A stretch of DNA of 64,000 bases from contig CAXAMN010023384.1 in NCBI GenBank assembly GCA_963970005.1, positions 271,817 through 335,816 of the forward strand, written 5' to 3'. This DNA comes from Durusdinium trenchii. Its lineage: Eukaryota > Sar > Dinophyceae > Suessiales > Symbiodiniaceae. The position numbers and the translations under genes were made by a program. The notes under the pieces are model-generated. The model did not search any database, was not told the origin of the DNA, and was given only the letters and a program-made list of their open reading frames with translations. Below are positions 25,693-37,328 of this stretch, piece by piece. The number at the start of each line of letters is the position of its first letter. Position 1 is the stretch's first letter.

Positions 25693-28600
25693 ATGGGCGT
25701 TGGTGCTGATGATGGCCAGGTTGATGAGATTTCTGAACCTGGTGATGTTTATGATGCTCGCATTCCAGTAGCAGAGGCTGAAGAATTGGTCCGGAGGGCC
25801 GTCGACGCTTATCCAGATCCAGAAGACGTGATGGGATCAGCTGCTGAGGTGTCGGGCGGTATCAGTGTCGGTGTCCAAAACCAAAACCAAGGCTAACAAA
25901 AAGAACGAAAACAAAACAAACGACTAAGCTTAACAGAGGTTGCTGTTGTCCTAAGACTTAAGATTCAGATGCACTGCGCAAACACTCAAATTTGTTGCTG
26001 TTGTCGTTTGTTTGGAGGTTATGGTATCCCGTCTCTTGCTGTTCCATTCCAAGAACACTGATGGTCATTTGAATATCTATGAGAACCTGAAGAGCCACCC
26101 CACAGAGCTACTCACCGGTTCAGGGTGTTCTGGCACTGCTTCGCCACTTGTCTTCTACTTTTTGTGTTTTGAGTTTTTATTCATCAACTCATCAATGAAC
26201 CATTCCAGAGTCATAGAGTCATAGACTCATAGACTAGAGTCATAGAGTCAGAGTCATAGTCTTAGTCATAGAGACCTGATGATTCTGAATATTGAATGTG
26301 GAAACATTTTCATTTTCTATTTGGTCAGGTTTGAGGATGCGATGCGCTGTGCAGTGCAAGGTCTCAAGCCGGCCTTCAATCTCGACATGACAGCAGCCTG
26401 ACTTGGTACAGCGGACAAAGTGAAAATGAGAACGACGATTGAATTGATGTTGTGTTATAAAATGTTTTGTATATTGTTATATAATAGTTTTAATTATATA
26501 CCACTACTTATATGAATGAATCGATTCTAGAATCTTGACTTAGCAAAAGATAGCAAAAACATTTTCAGCTTTACCTTAGGTCGAAGCGGCGTATGCCTGT
26601 GAGAACGTGGAGTGGAAGCAGGCTTTCTGCAAGCATGCTTTGAATGCCAGCAGCTGCATGTTTGAGGACAGAACCTGTGGCTGTACTTCCTCAGTGTCTG
26701 GTTTTTAAAATTAACATGGCAGGACATTACAGCCCTGTCATCTGACGAGAAGAGGCACTGTGTGACACACGGTCGAGCATGTCACCTTGAACGGGTCCAT
26801 GCCTTTTCTGCGGGTTTCTCGTGCACAAGCTACAGCCGACTAAACATGCACTCCAAAAAGAATGCTAGCGCAATGCAGCGTGCAAAAGAACAGCAGAATC
26901 AGAATGAGGAATCAGTTTCTTTTCCGCACTTTCAGAAGACAAACCAATAGCCGTCAATTGACAATTAATATATTTTTTAATAGATGCCAAAGGCTATAGG
27001 CAATAGGCTATAGGCGCAAAAAAGGTGAGGCAACAAATGAGGTTCATGAACTAAGTGGCCGTCGTTTTGCCCAAGGAAACAGTGGCCAGCGTAAGCACCT
27101 TCAACGGGTGCTTGGAGTCGATCGAGAGGGAAACCGATGACTCCTCGTGCTCTGTCTGTATTTAGGATGTGACCGACTCACCAGAATTCTTACCGTGATA
27201 GAGAGTGAGAGGAGTCACACAGCGTCATGTGTTGTTTGCGCGGCCTTTCTTGCAAAATGTAACTCTTGTTGTCACCTTGAGGGAGTCCAACCTGAAGCTT
27301 TGTATCGATGAGATTGAGAAGCGCGGATACGCTGTGGAGTGTATTTTGCTAGATGCAGAGTGGTTCGGGTTGCCCCAGAGCCGCCGGCGTGTCTACTTTG
27401 TTTGCTTGGATTTGCGAAACCAAGACATCGCTGTGAGTGCGGCAAGCTTCTTTGAAGATGTGAAAACGCTGATTCGCCAGATGTACTTGGAAGCACCAGC
27501 TTTTGTTTCTCGACTCATTTTGATAGTCTAGGCTCTTGGGCCCTCCTTTCAACCTTCCCAACCTCCGACAATGAAGACCAACTTCAGTTTTTTTTTAGAG
27601 TCAGTTAGTATGTCGACTGTTGCTGAGGAGAACTTTCTGTTGCCAGATGATGACCCAGCCTTAGCAGAACACTTTGAGTTTCTCTCCGACAGAGACGACG
27701 TAGCGGACTCTGACGGTGGATGGACATCTTTGCATATGTCGGTTGCAGAGAAAAGATTCTTTGAACTGAATTCATATGATATGATATGATTCATATTCCG
27801 ATTCATATCATATCATTGTATGTTTTTTTGTGATCCAATTGTGTTCATCATCATGTTGGACCCAAACACTTGTCTGGGATTCCTGGGCTTACTTTGCTGC
27901 AGGAGGCATCCCATGGCCGCTCCAAATTCCAAAGGCAGTGCAAGCATCCAAATGGTTCCCGCTCTTGACGAAGAGGGCTCGGGAGGTTCAATACTCAATG
28001 AAGAAGGGTATGCAGCGGTATGCAATATGCATTTTCATGTAGTCGTACAGTCTACAAATACATACAGTGACATACAACGACAGCAGTTACATACGCATCA
28101 CATTTGCTAGGCTATGACTCTACGATGAATCTATTGTCATTGTCTAGAAATGAGTCCAGTCTATGATTCATCTATGAAATTATGATTATGAATTATGATT
28201 CTGATTCTTCAGGTGGTGGGATTTGCTGCCGATGACAAGTACAGAATGAAGAAGAAGGTGTCCGTTGCGGATGTGTACCACTCCGCAAACCGTTACTCAA
28301 CAGGAACCCGTTCATTGCCGGTGATCCTTCCAAGGAGCATAGCCTGGTCCTTTGCAAAGCAAAGGCCACTCTTGGGAAGGGAGCTGTTGAGATGCCAGGG
28401 ACATTCATATGATCATGACTTTCTGTCCAGCTTCACGGAATCCCAGCTTGGGAATTTGGCTGGCAACGCGCAACTTTGTCAAAACATTAATGGATGTATG
28501 GTGTGGTCTGCAAGTAAGACAAGATTCCTGCATGTCAGCGTCATAGTTGTGGATCTATTTATACTTTTCTATGCCACGAATGAGTTTCAAATGTTTGTGT

Positions 28601-28771
28601 CTTTAAAAGGTTTGCAGGAATCATCCAAGGTTTGCGGGAAACGTGATTGTTGCAGTGGTGCTGGCGGTGATGTGCAGCCTGCGATACAGCAGCGAGTCAG
28701 AGATGTCTGAAGCAGAGGATATTAGAAAAATGGTCCAGTCTCTCACAGAGGACCTTCCTTCACGGCCCTAA
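25693..28771 (+). CDS. DNA (cytosine-5) methyltransferase, intron-rich
   Basis: Transfers a methyl group from S-adenosylmethionine to cytosine in DNA. Exons that join in phase: 25,693-25,848, 26,018-26,142, 26,329-26,395, 26,580-26,666 and 26,723-26,914, then 27,030 onward (27,030-27,281 unresolved). They continue 27,282-27,504, 27,601-27,754, 27,903-28,021, 28,213-28,469 and 28,630-28,771 (TAA). Catalytic motifs appear in order: I ELLTGSGCSGTAS, the acidic AACENVEW-like strand, III MFEDITAL, IV AFSAGFSCTSYS with the catalytic Cys, VIII FGLPQSRRRVYFV, IX GRELLRCQGHSYD and X QLGNLAGNAF. Motif VI (ENV) is not clear. The order and spacing fit a functional C5-MTase. No N-terminal reader domain is seen. 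Donors are GT, GC and GA. The introns argue for a host gene rather than a recent retrocopy. Motif X is followed by an acidic 25-residue tail. Confidence 0.88.
26214..26275. repeat. AGAGTCATAG simple repeat
   Basis: A run of AGAGTCATAG / ACTCATAG units inside the methyltransferase intron 26,143-26,328. Confidence 0.75.
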
Positions 28772-28937
28772 GAGTTTTTTCATGCCTGCACAGAGGGCGT
28801 GGCTCAGAGGCCTCACGAGTACAGAAGATGAATTCTGCTGGTGTCATGTGTGAATACACGTGCCTTGCGACAGCAGCCCTGTCCGAAAGGAAAACAAATT
28901 CTCAGAGTGCTGGTTCATGCTTGTGGGTGTGTGGGCC

Positions 28938-29075
28938 AGCGCATTCATACGTACACTGACACGCCCGTCCACGATCGTTCGTGCGTTCACTGGCCTGCAC
29001 GCACGCGCGTTCACACGCGCGCTGACACGCGCGCTGACACGCGCGCTGACACGCGCGCACGTTCACTCATATGTT
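28938..29075. repeat. GC-rich minisatellite, GCGCGCTGACAC units
   Basis: Perfect 12-bp units GCGCGCTGACAC near 29,017-29,056 within a longer degenerate GTTCAC/GCGCG run. It is the reverse-complement form of the 5.8-kb minisatellite. Confidence 0.85.
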
Positions 29076-30961
29076 CGCTTCATATGTCCGTTGACCCGCT
29101 TGGATTACAGAGGCCATAAGTCAGATATGCTTTAAACCCTGCTAAGGCATAGTTATGAAGGTATACGGTATACAAGCGATACAAGCATACAAGCATGGGT
29201 AACACCCCCCCCCAAACGATCCCCAAAGGTCCCCAAAGATCCCGTAAAACCTCGAATGAGACCTACACCCCTTTAGACCGACCCCCCTACCGACCCCCTG
29301 GAAGATCACTGCATCCACCGCGTCGAGTCACAGGTCCACGGTGCTCACCGTCGAGACGCAGACCGCCTGCGAGATCTCCGAGGTGCCTGACGCATCGGAG
29401 ATCATGGGTCAAAGTCGATTGGTCAGTCGAAAAAAGACACCTTCCAGGGTCATCCTGTCTGGGTGTCCAATAGACTACCCTACCTGAAGGAATCAGGCCT
29501 CCAGACAGGGCACCCATTGGAAGTGCTAGGTTCGAAGTGCGTGCTTTGAGTGGGGATTCATTTCGGTAAAAAAAATGATGTTTTTGAGAGAACTTGGTGA
29601 GTCGATGTTTTGATTGGCAAGTCATTGGTAAGTCGATCTTTGTTCAGAGAACTCTGGCGGCGGTCGGGTGGCGGGACCTCAAGGTGGTTTTGGAGGAAAA
29701 TGAGGAAGTTCATTTGGATCCACGACATCCAAACTTAACGTTCCAAGTAGTGACTCATTCCTGGTTGGTGTGTTGTGTCTCGATTGCCGCGATCCTCTGG
29801 GTTTAAAGTTGTTATATAATTGCATGTCTATTATATAAACATTCCCAAAAGAGGCCACACCTCCAAAGAAGCGTGATTGGGAACTGTACAATATATGGTG
29901 CAAAGATACAACATGATGACGATACTATGACTCAGATTTCCATTATCCTAAGGATCCTGCATCAGGACTGACTCCAGGGTTCTTGGATGAGGATGCCCCA
30001 CCAAATCTCCCTAGGGGGGTTATCCGGCGGTTACCCCACATGCACGCGCGACATCCGCTACATCCCCCGGCTGGCAGTTGAGCTTCTATGCCAATGAGAG
30101 TGAAAGTATTCTCCTGCCTGGCACGCAGTTGAAGGCGTCACCGGAGATCCACCGGTCACCGGTGTGGGGCTTCACGGGAAATCCACCTTTTTTGAAAGAT
30201 GTTGAAGGTAGATGACCCTGGCAAACCGGGTGACAGAGTGGAGTGTTAAACACATTTAAACACGGTTTTAGATTCGTGTGGTTAAGTTGTGGCAGTTTTA
30301 CAAGTACTGATAGTTTACAAGTCTTGAAACCCACCAATTGCCTGCTCAGCCACACACCCCTGTAAGGCATGGCAAAAAAACATTATGAAAGCCGGGTTTC
30401 TGAGAGGAGATGCATGTGCAAGGGAAGTGTTGATATGTGTTGGGTATGATGGCCCAGTAAGCCTGTAACAGTCAGTAAACAAGCAAATCACTATTTTTGA
30501 ACAAGGCCTGCAGCCTAACCATCATTACCAGTAGGTCAGTAGGATCAACATATGTCGGTCGTCTTTGCACAAGTTGGGTGTTTCTTCTGCGGGCCTGAGC
30601 AGCTTCTTTTTCACCAATACTTCCGCTGCCTGGACCATAATTCTATGAGGGGCATACAGTAGCGTGAAGGTTGCCAAACAGGTACAATGGTACAACCCCT
30701 CCAGTGGTGCATGACCGTGGTTTGCACCTAAAGGTTCTTTTTGCTGCATTTATGGACACACGATACAATGGATTTGTACTGATAGGTGTTTCTTCCAATA
30801 CCGCGGTCTTCTTTTACCGCGCGGCTTCGAAGACAGACCACCGATGGGACTGCGCATCCGCGCCGGCCGAAGTGAAGTCTTCAGGTGTTATCCTCAGAAA
30901 AGAAGGGCAAGACCGTTAGGGGCCTGAGAAGATGGCAGTGGGACCTGAGAGGATGGCTGTG

Positions 30962-31071
30962 GGACCCTGGAAAGCAAGATGAATGAGGCTCCCAGACTCA
31001 TCTTAACAGTTCAGCAGGACCCTGGAAAGCGAGATGAATGAGGCTCCCAGACTTATCTTAACAGTTCAACA
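30962..31071. repeat. 55-bp tandem duplication
   Basis: GGACCCTGGAAAGCAAGATG at 30,962 recurs at 31,017 (one base different). Two 55-bp units differ at about three positions. Confidence 0.9.
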
Positions 31072-31905
31072 CATGTTGGGACGAGCCAGGTGCGGTTGAC
31101 TCTTCACGTTGTTCAACAGAGCTGTGACAAAAAAGACCGTATTTGCTTTGAGAGCTGAGCCAAGATAGCCTAGCCTGGCTCAGACAAAAGCGTTTTCACA
31201 TGTGTACAAGTGAATGAGCCAAGCTCCACTAGCCATTGATGAAGATCCTTGCTTTTCCTTAGGTCCTGTTTGTTCGAGTGCTCGATATGACTCAATGACG
31301 TCAACTTACTGTGCCCACTTCCTTTTGGTTTCCACCCGATTACGGCTCCCCCAGGTGCGCCACCTGATTGAATGCGTCCATGTTTGTGTACTTGAAGCAG
31401 CTGCCTGCTGTATTCTCTTTATTTTGGTCCCAGGCAGAGGGAAGGTTCCCTGCGTTCAACACTGCACAATCTGGCAGAGATGCATCCCAATATATAAATG
31501 TTCCATTCTCAGATGCCCTGCCATACCTTCCCTCCCTCCAACCTGCCATACCTTCGCGTTCGCCTCCGCAAAGGCGCACATCCGTTTGAAGGAAGTTGGA
31601 CGGCAGGTGGGTTGAGGCCAGGGGATCAAGTGGGGTAAGCTGGCACGCTACAGTAGACGCATGCAGACAAGAACAGGTAGAGCCTGTTCATTTGTGGAAT
31701 TGGAACCATTGGAACATATTGGAACCATCGACCCCTGCTCTCATGTGGAAGTCGCTCGCTGGAAAATTCGGCCAGGCATGTTTCCACGCATCTTTGGAAG
31801 TGCAACCGGTCTTTCTGTATATGATGTTGCGGGATCACCTGGACCTGGGGCAGCTAACCAGAAGCATTCCTGTTTGGGCTACCAAAACATGAGAGCCACT
31901 TACTG

Positions 31906-31992
31906 GGACCTTCAAAGTGACCTCTTTGGAGTCTCTAAGTGGCCTTTTACAGGCCTGTCCTGGGATCTCAAGTTCGGTCACTTTGAAGGTCC
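31906..31992. mobile_element. MITE-like foldback element, copy 1
   Basis: An 87-bp unit bounded by perfect 17-bp terminal inverted repeats, GGACCTTCAAAGTGACC (31,906-31,922) and its complement (31,976-31,992). A second, diverged copy lies at 53,835-53,922. No coding capacity. No clear target duplication was identified. Confidence 0.8.
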
Positions 31993-32429
31993 TGGTAAAT
32001 GGTTTTTGATTTCTTAATATTTCTATATATTTCTTGCGAAGGTGTAATATTGCGACACATCTTCCAGATGAATCCTTTTGCAATCAGAAACAGGTGCTGT
32101 AGCTCCGTCGCATGTGGCCATTGGCAGGTCGTCAGCTGGTGCGATGCCTTCCTTGAGTCCCTTGAGCTTTTCTGTCTCATTTTTGTCGGAGAGACTCTCT
32201 CCTGCCTGCAGCTTGCTTGACTTTGGGAAGGCCCCAATTGTCTTCCTCATCGGAGAGCCTACCAAGTCTTAGACCCTTTGAACCCTCAAGTTGAAAAAAG
32301 ACCATAGGGTTCTTGCTTTTTCCCGCCAGAAACAAGCTGCGTAAGCTGAATTGCGCCCAGTCTGGATCGTTCCGCGTGCTGTGGGAATCTACGGCACGGG
32401 TTTCGATCAAAATTGGCCTCGTTTTAATC

Positions 32430-33310
32430 AATGAAAACATATTTCAGAATATATATATTGCATGATATATTTATATAAATATTATTAGAAGATCTTCCGG
32501 CTGAAATTCTGGGTCTTTTTTGTCCTAGGGCGGAAATATATTTATCGCGGAATTTATATATTTATTGGTTATATGTCGTATATATATATATTATTTTAAA
32601 TATATAATATATTAAATTTTATAAATAAATATTTTTTTATAAAGATAATAAATTTTTAAAAACAATATACATTATAAAATAGTTTTATTTAAGTTATATT
32701 ATAATATAAAATTTTGTTGATTAATATATATATATATACGAAATTGATGAATAATAATTTGAAATATATGATATATATAGTTGGATATATTGATTATATG
32801 TATTTATATATAGATAATAATTAAAAATAAATTAAAGGATTTGAATATATATATTAATATATATATATATATATTAAATTTATAAAATAAATAATTAATG
32901 TATTATAGTGTAAGGCCAAAAAAAATATAAGATTTATATATTTTTTCTTGGGTTCTAATTATGTTGTTAAATGATTAGGAGATTGGGAGATTAATATACA
33001 ATAAATTGCAATTTGGATGTATTTGCGATATATTATTATTAAAATGGATGTTTAAGCATCCGAATTATAGACAATATATTAAATTTGAGCGATTATATTT
33101 TATTGAATATAGTTAAATTTTTGATATTAATATTTAATTGAAACTCCATATTAGGTATATTTCTTTCTTGGAATTGGGTTATATCGATAATCCTCCTCGT
33201 GGACAATTTAATATTTTCTTAATATTCATTGATAATATATAGCAATTGAATGAAATAAAGGCGTCAATTCGTCTTGTATAGCATGTTAATTGGCCTAATC
33301 ATATAAGGAA
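32430..33310. other. extremely AT-rich block
   Basis: About 880 bp of almost pure A/T (TATATA runs, AATATTTTTTTATAAAG and similar) with no coding signal. It contrasts sharply with the roughly balanced composition of its surroundings. Similar blocks flank the full-length copia element at 37,561-38,254 and 46,263-46,560. Their origin is not clear. Confidence 0.85.
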
Positions 33311-34547
33311 ATTCCATGGTGATTTTTAGGCTAGGTTGTGTTATATCGACGCCACCAAACGGCATCTGCAGATTTTGAAATATCCTAATGGATTTAGAGA
33401 TGGGAAGAAATTGAGCATCCGATTTCTGGACGGAGTGTGTCTCCCGGAAATTGGGCTTGTGACGATATTTCGTTTTTCGATTTATCTTCCTAATCTGAGG
33501 TCGCATCCGGACGTTTTACCTCTTTTCCAGATTTGAATTCCCCCCCTTGGATGTGCAATTAAATTTTGATTTTGGAAAGGTTCGTTGCATCCTCTTGCAC
33601 CGCTTCGCGCGGCTGGAGGCAATGGACGGTATGCGCCACAGCGCGCGCAGACCTCTTGTCGCTTGGGCCTTTTGAGCCGCTTCGCACGGCAGCCTGGGAA
33701 GCACCTGTCTGGGTGTGTTACCTTGGTGCCGTTCCGTGGTAATTGGCTGCTGATTGATTTATCACTTGAGCGGGGAAATGCGAAAGGTAGAGACGGACCG
33801 AGTAGCTGTCGGGACCTTTTCTGGTGAGGGATTGTCTCCGGTGTTTCAGGAACGTGCCCCTTGGTCAATTATGGATGAAATCATGAAAGTCAGAGAGCAC
33901 AAGAAGGCATAAGAAGGCTCAAGAGGAACACCGTTGCGGTCAGATTGCGCCACACGGCTCTGCAGAGAGGCTGCATTGCGTCGACGCTCGTTTGTGTCTA
34001 GGCATGTGAAAGCAGGCGCGCGTAAAAATCGCAATGCGTAAACGTTCGCATGTGTACCAGCTATGGTCCCACAGCTGCACGCACTGTGTCAGGATTATAG
34101 GCCTGCACGCGTTGCGTCGAAGCCGCAGTGACTCAGTGACCAACCCCCTTGTAAGGATAGTCTGGAGGGGCGCGGCCGGTACTGCCAGGGATGGACGTCA
34201 CGCTATGGTGGGCGTGCTCCACGATGCGGTAAGATTTCGCCACGCTAGGGTATAAGGCTGAGCGGCTGAGTCGAATGGTATTCCGCGACGCGAGGGGTTT
34301 CTCCACAGGGCTTTGCAGAGAGGCTGTGTTCCATCGATGCTCGTTGGTGTCGAGCAATATGGTCTGTGAACGCAATACGCACTGTGTCAGGCTGCCGGGT
34401 GCGCACGCGCGGCATCGAAGCTGCATTGTGCGACCTCATTGCGCAGGGTTCGTGCTGTATTGTGCAACCTCATGGCCAGCGTCGTATTGCTGTGATTGTT
34501 AAGCGCATGACTTCACCTTATGTCCAGAATTTAGTAGTGCTGGCGAC
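33311..34547. other. GC-richer non-coding stretch with diverged duplication
   Basis: No gene recognised. Two block pairs are repeated. One pair is 33,956-34,004 with 34,309-34,357 (sharing GCAGAGAGGCTG and GATGCTCG-type sequence). The other is 34,078-34,130 with 34,376-34,428 (sharing CGCACTGTGTCAGG and CATCGAAGC). This suggests an old duplication with an offset of about 300-356 bp. Confidence 0.6.
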
Positions 34548-34637
34548 GAGGGGAGGGGACGGGGAGGGGAGTGGGGGGGGGGGGGGGGAAAAAATTGTTT
34601 TATAAATCATTCATCACATGGGGGGGGGGGGTGGGGG
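34548..34637. repeat. poly-G / G-quadruplex-prone tract
   Basis: GAGGGGAGGGGACGGGGAGG, then a run of 17 G at about 34,572-34,588, then a second run of 12 G at 34,620-34,631. It separates the GC-rich duplication from the decayed copia element. Confidence 0.9.
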
Positions 34638-35068
34638 TATTAAACATTGATCTACCAATCTTTAGTCCCGAGCAAGCTCTCAAGCCAATCCCTTTGCTTC
34701 GCAAAGCAACTCAAGGTAATCCTTACCAGGCTACCTTTCGTGATATATAGTGACGAAGCCCACCCAAAAGCTAGGTAGGGACGGTTTGCGTCAAAAGGAA
34801 AGGCGCCAACACGGTGCATGAAATTCATGCTGAAGAACCTGGCGTGTCGGCATCAAATGGCTGGCGGATGCACATTCACACCGGTGAAAGGGAGTGTTGA
34901 ATCTGAAGCACTTCCAAAGTCATTGTCCATCAGAGTTGGTTCTTCTGAGGGCGTGGACATCATCAAATATCCTAGGCATATGGCGTCCATTTTGCAGGGC
35001 CGCAAGCGATGGACCACATTTGCTGTTCTGTTGCTTGCACATGCTTGGTCTGCGTGCCAGCATTCCCC

Positions 35069-35812
35069 CTATTCCGTCCTGAACATGTCTCCGCTCAGGG
35101 CTTCCATGAACATGTTCTTGGCTCTTTTCTTGATCTCGCCTTGGTATATTCGGCGCATCTTCATGACATTTTCGTCATAGAACAATCTCTGTTCACGAAA
35201 TCTCTTCTCTGATTGGTCCTTGATGGATTTGCACACGTTGTTCACTCGGAGGATCTGATTTCTCAGGGCGGCATTTTCATCTTCTAGGATTTTTTCTCGC
35301 CTTCGGAGTTCGACCAGTGTTAAGAGTGGTCGGTCCTCGTTCGTCTGGGCGTAGTTGTCGGTGGTGTCATTCTTGCTCTGTGCTGTCGTAGGTGGTGGCA
35401 AGGACCTGTTTCTTATCCAGGTGGTAATCAGAAGGTGCCAGAGCAGGTTGGCTATCAGAGCTATTGCGAGAGTGAAAAGGATGAGGAATACAAATTTGTT
35501 GTTGTCTATGTTGTCTATTGTTGTATTGTATGTTGTTTGTACCATTGTTGTGGAGATCATTGATGCCATCATTGCTGTTTGGGCAGCCTTCTTCGGAATG
35601 GCACACCTCATCTGGCTTTGCCTTCGTTGCTGCAGCGTTTTCTTCTTGGAGGCTGTAAAGTTTGGGTCTGGCCTTAGGCAAGTGACGTGTGTTCTCAGTC
35701 GTTGAGCTAACAGGTTTGCTGCTGTGTTCTTTGTCATATCATCAGCGTATTGGAGTTCGCTGGAGACCCAGGAGGTTATTGGTCCTGTGCATGACAGCTT
35801 GTCACGGGTCAC
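35069..35812 (-). CDS. element 2 terminal frame: RNase H tail, membrane segment, coiled coil
   Basis: A 247-codon open frame. The first 70 residues are the end of RNase H (SSELQYADDMTKNTAANLLA). Then follows a short segment with a possible N-glycosylation site (NTT), one hydrophobic membrane-like segment FVFLILFTLAIALIANLLW, a polar Pro/Thr/Asn linker, and a Glu/Lys/Arg-rich heptad region (LVELRRREKILEDENAALRN onward) ending FRTE. The layout matches the separate frame after pol in element 1. Here it is fused to pol with no intervening stop; whether this is original or due to loss of the stop cannot be told. Function unknown. Confidence 0.75.
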   Translation of the reverse strand: MTRDKLSCTGPITSWVSSELQYADDMTKNTAANLLAQRLRTHVTCLRPDPNFTASKKKTLQQRRQSQMRCAIPKKAAQTAMMASMISTTMVQTTYNTTIDNIDNNKFVFLILFTLAIALIANLLWHLLITTWIRNRSLPPPTTAQSKNDTTDNYAQTNEDRPLLTLVELRRREKILEDENAALRNQILRVNNVCKSIKDQSEKRFREQRLFYDENVMKMRRIYQGEIKKRAKNMFMEALSGDMFRTE

Positions 35813-37328
35813 TAAGCCCTCTATGTTTGTTTGCTTGTCTGTCTGCGATGCTATCTGCAGATCTTGTTTTGTTAGTAGGTCCTATAATGCTTTGGCATCC
35901 ACGATGAGTCGTGGATTGTGTTGCAGCTTGGGTGTATGATTGTCCTCCAAAACGAAGTGTGGTGACCATATCAATCTCCAGAAGACCGTGGCGTAGAGCA
36001 GGGCGTCTGAGGCTTCTGAAGCTGCCTGGCTCTCTGCAGCTAGACTTGACCTAACTACTCTCGGTAGCTTCCAGCTTCTCCAGTCAATGAGGTGGTATCC
36101 ACCTTCTTGACCTGTGGTGACGGAGTGGTGGATCAGGAGGATGAATTGTCCTCCCTGTGAGGTCAGGTCATGTCTGTTAGCGAAGGCTGTATCGCTGTAT
36201 GCGATCAGTGTCAAGTCTTGTGGTTTGCCAATCTTTTGGAATTTGAATCCCACATCGTTGTATTGTTTGGCGAATCTCAGGCACTTATTTGCCGGAGGAT
36301 GGAGGTGATTGCCTTGTTGGGGTTGATTGTGGCTTGTAGATGTGGGCTGCTTTGTGTGGCTGGTCACTGTAGTGCTCCCACCAAGCCTCTGAGCATGGTT
36401 CGTTCTTTCTCCGTGACCGGTTGGTCGGTATTGGAGATGTCCTCAAAGGATATATGGGCTTTTGCTTTGTCAAGTAGCTGGTGTGTTGCAGCTCATAGTG
36501 GTGCTGGTTGATCCGTTGGATCTTGGCGCCGCAGTACTCAATGTTTGAGTCCTGCTCCCAGGTGCGGAAGGTGAAGCTTTGCTTCATCTGTGAACCAATT
36601 TTTGCAATACAATGTCGTCCATGTTGCCGCAACCTAGGATGTCATCCTCATTGCTCCTCTGGGGCTTCATAATTGTAGACCATGAACAGGCAGGGGTCAA
36701 GAGGATGGACCACTGCCCCAAATTTGATCATTCTTTCGCGAATTTCATTATACCAGGCTCTTGGAGCGTCGCACAGACCGTCAATGGGCTTGCGAAGTTG
36801 CATGAGTGCTTTGTCACCGTCCTGGTCCTTAATGTAAATCATCTTTCTGGCATCAGCTGTTGACTTGATCCAGAGGGTCCTGTGGCTTGGATGCACCTTG
36901 CCTTGCAAGAAAGCAATATTGACATTTCCTGAAAAGGTGCTCCAGCCAGTGTTGGCAGCTAGGGACATGATGTAGTTTCGTCCCATTCTAGACAATATGG
37001 GGGCGTCCGTATGGAGTTGCCCACTCCAAGCATCTGGGTCTCGAAACCCCTGGGTGATAAGCCTGGCCTTGGCTCTGGGTTCACCGCTGGGCCATTTGGA
37101 TCACTTCAAGATGAAGTGATCGGAGGAGATGCTACCATCATCATAGACCAATTCCCAGACATCAATTTGGAAGAAATTTTCAAATTCTTTATGTTTTGCT
37201 GTTGCAAAAGCTAGCTTGTCTTCCAGATTCATGTGGCATTCATTGAATTGATCTTTTCTAGCTTTCATATTCTTGGGTCGTGGTGGCTGTTGTGCTATGT
37301 AGGCCTGTTCTATTTGTTTTGATTCCAT
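35742..37328 (-). pseudogene. element 2 reverse transcriptase / RNase H, broken
   Basis: The frame carries copia reverse-transcriptase segments (RMGRNYIMSLAANTGW, IDGLCDAPRAWYNEI) and RNase H segments (LTLIAYSDTAFANRHDLTSQ, SSLAAESQAASEASDALLY, PRLIVDAKAL, SSELQYADDMTK). Breaks include an in-frame TGA just after ISSDHFILK (near 37,100), a stop and frameshift after NYEAPEEQ (36,648), where sequence just before the catalytic Asp-Asp is missing, a further frameshift near 36,570-36,380, and a TAG after VDAKAL (35,882). It is therefore not functional. RNase H continues without a stop into the downstream membrane-segment frame. Confidence 0.85.

Larger units (their letters stand above)
28772..31905. 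other. gene-poor interval after the methyltransferase gene
   Basis: No gene could be built here. One exon-like fragment lies at about 29,650-29,745 on the plus strand (RTLAAVGWRDLKVVLEENEE, after TTTGTTCAG). A frame near 31,740-31,890 (SLEVQPVFLYMMLRDHLDLG) is possible but isolated. The rest holds repeats listed separately. Confidence 0.45.

Noticed and set aside
32430..33310. AT-rich block as organellar insertion
   Set aside because: No mitochondrial or plastid gene fragment could be recognised in it.
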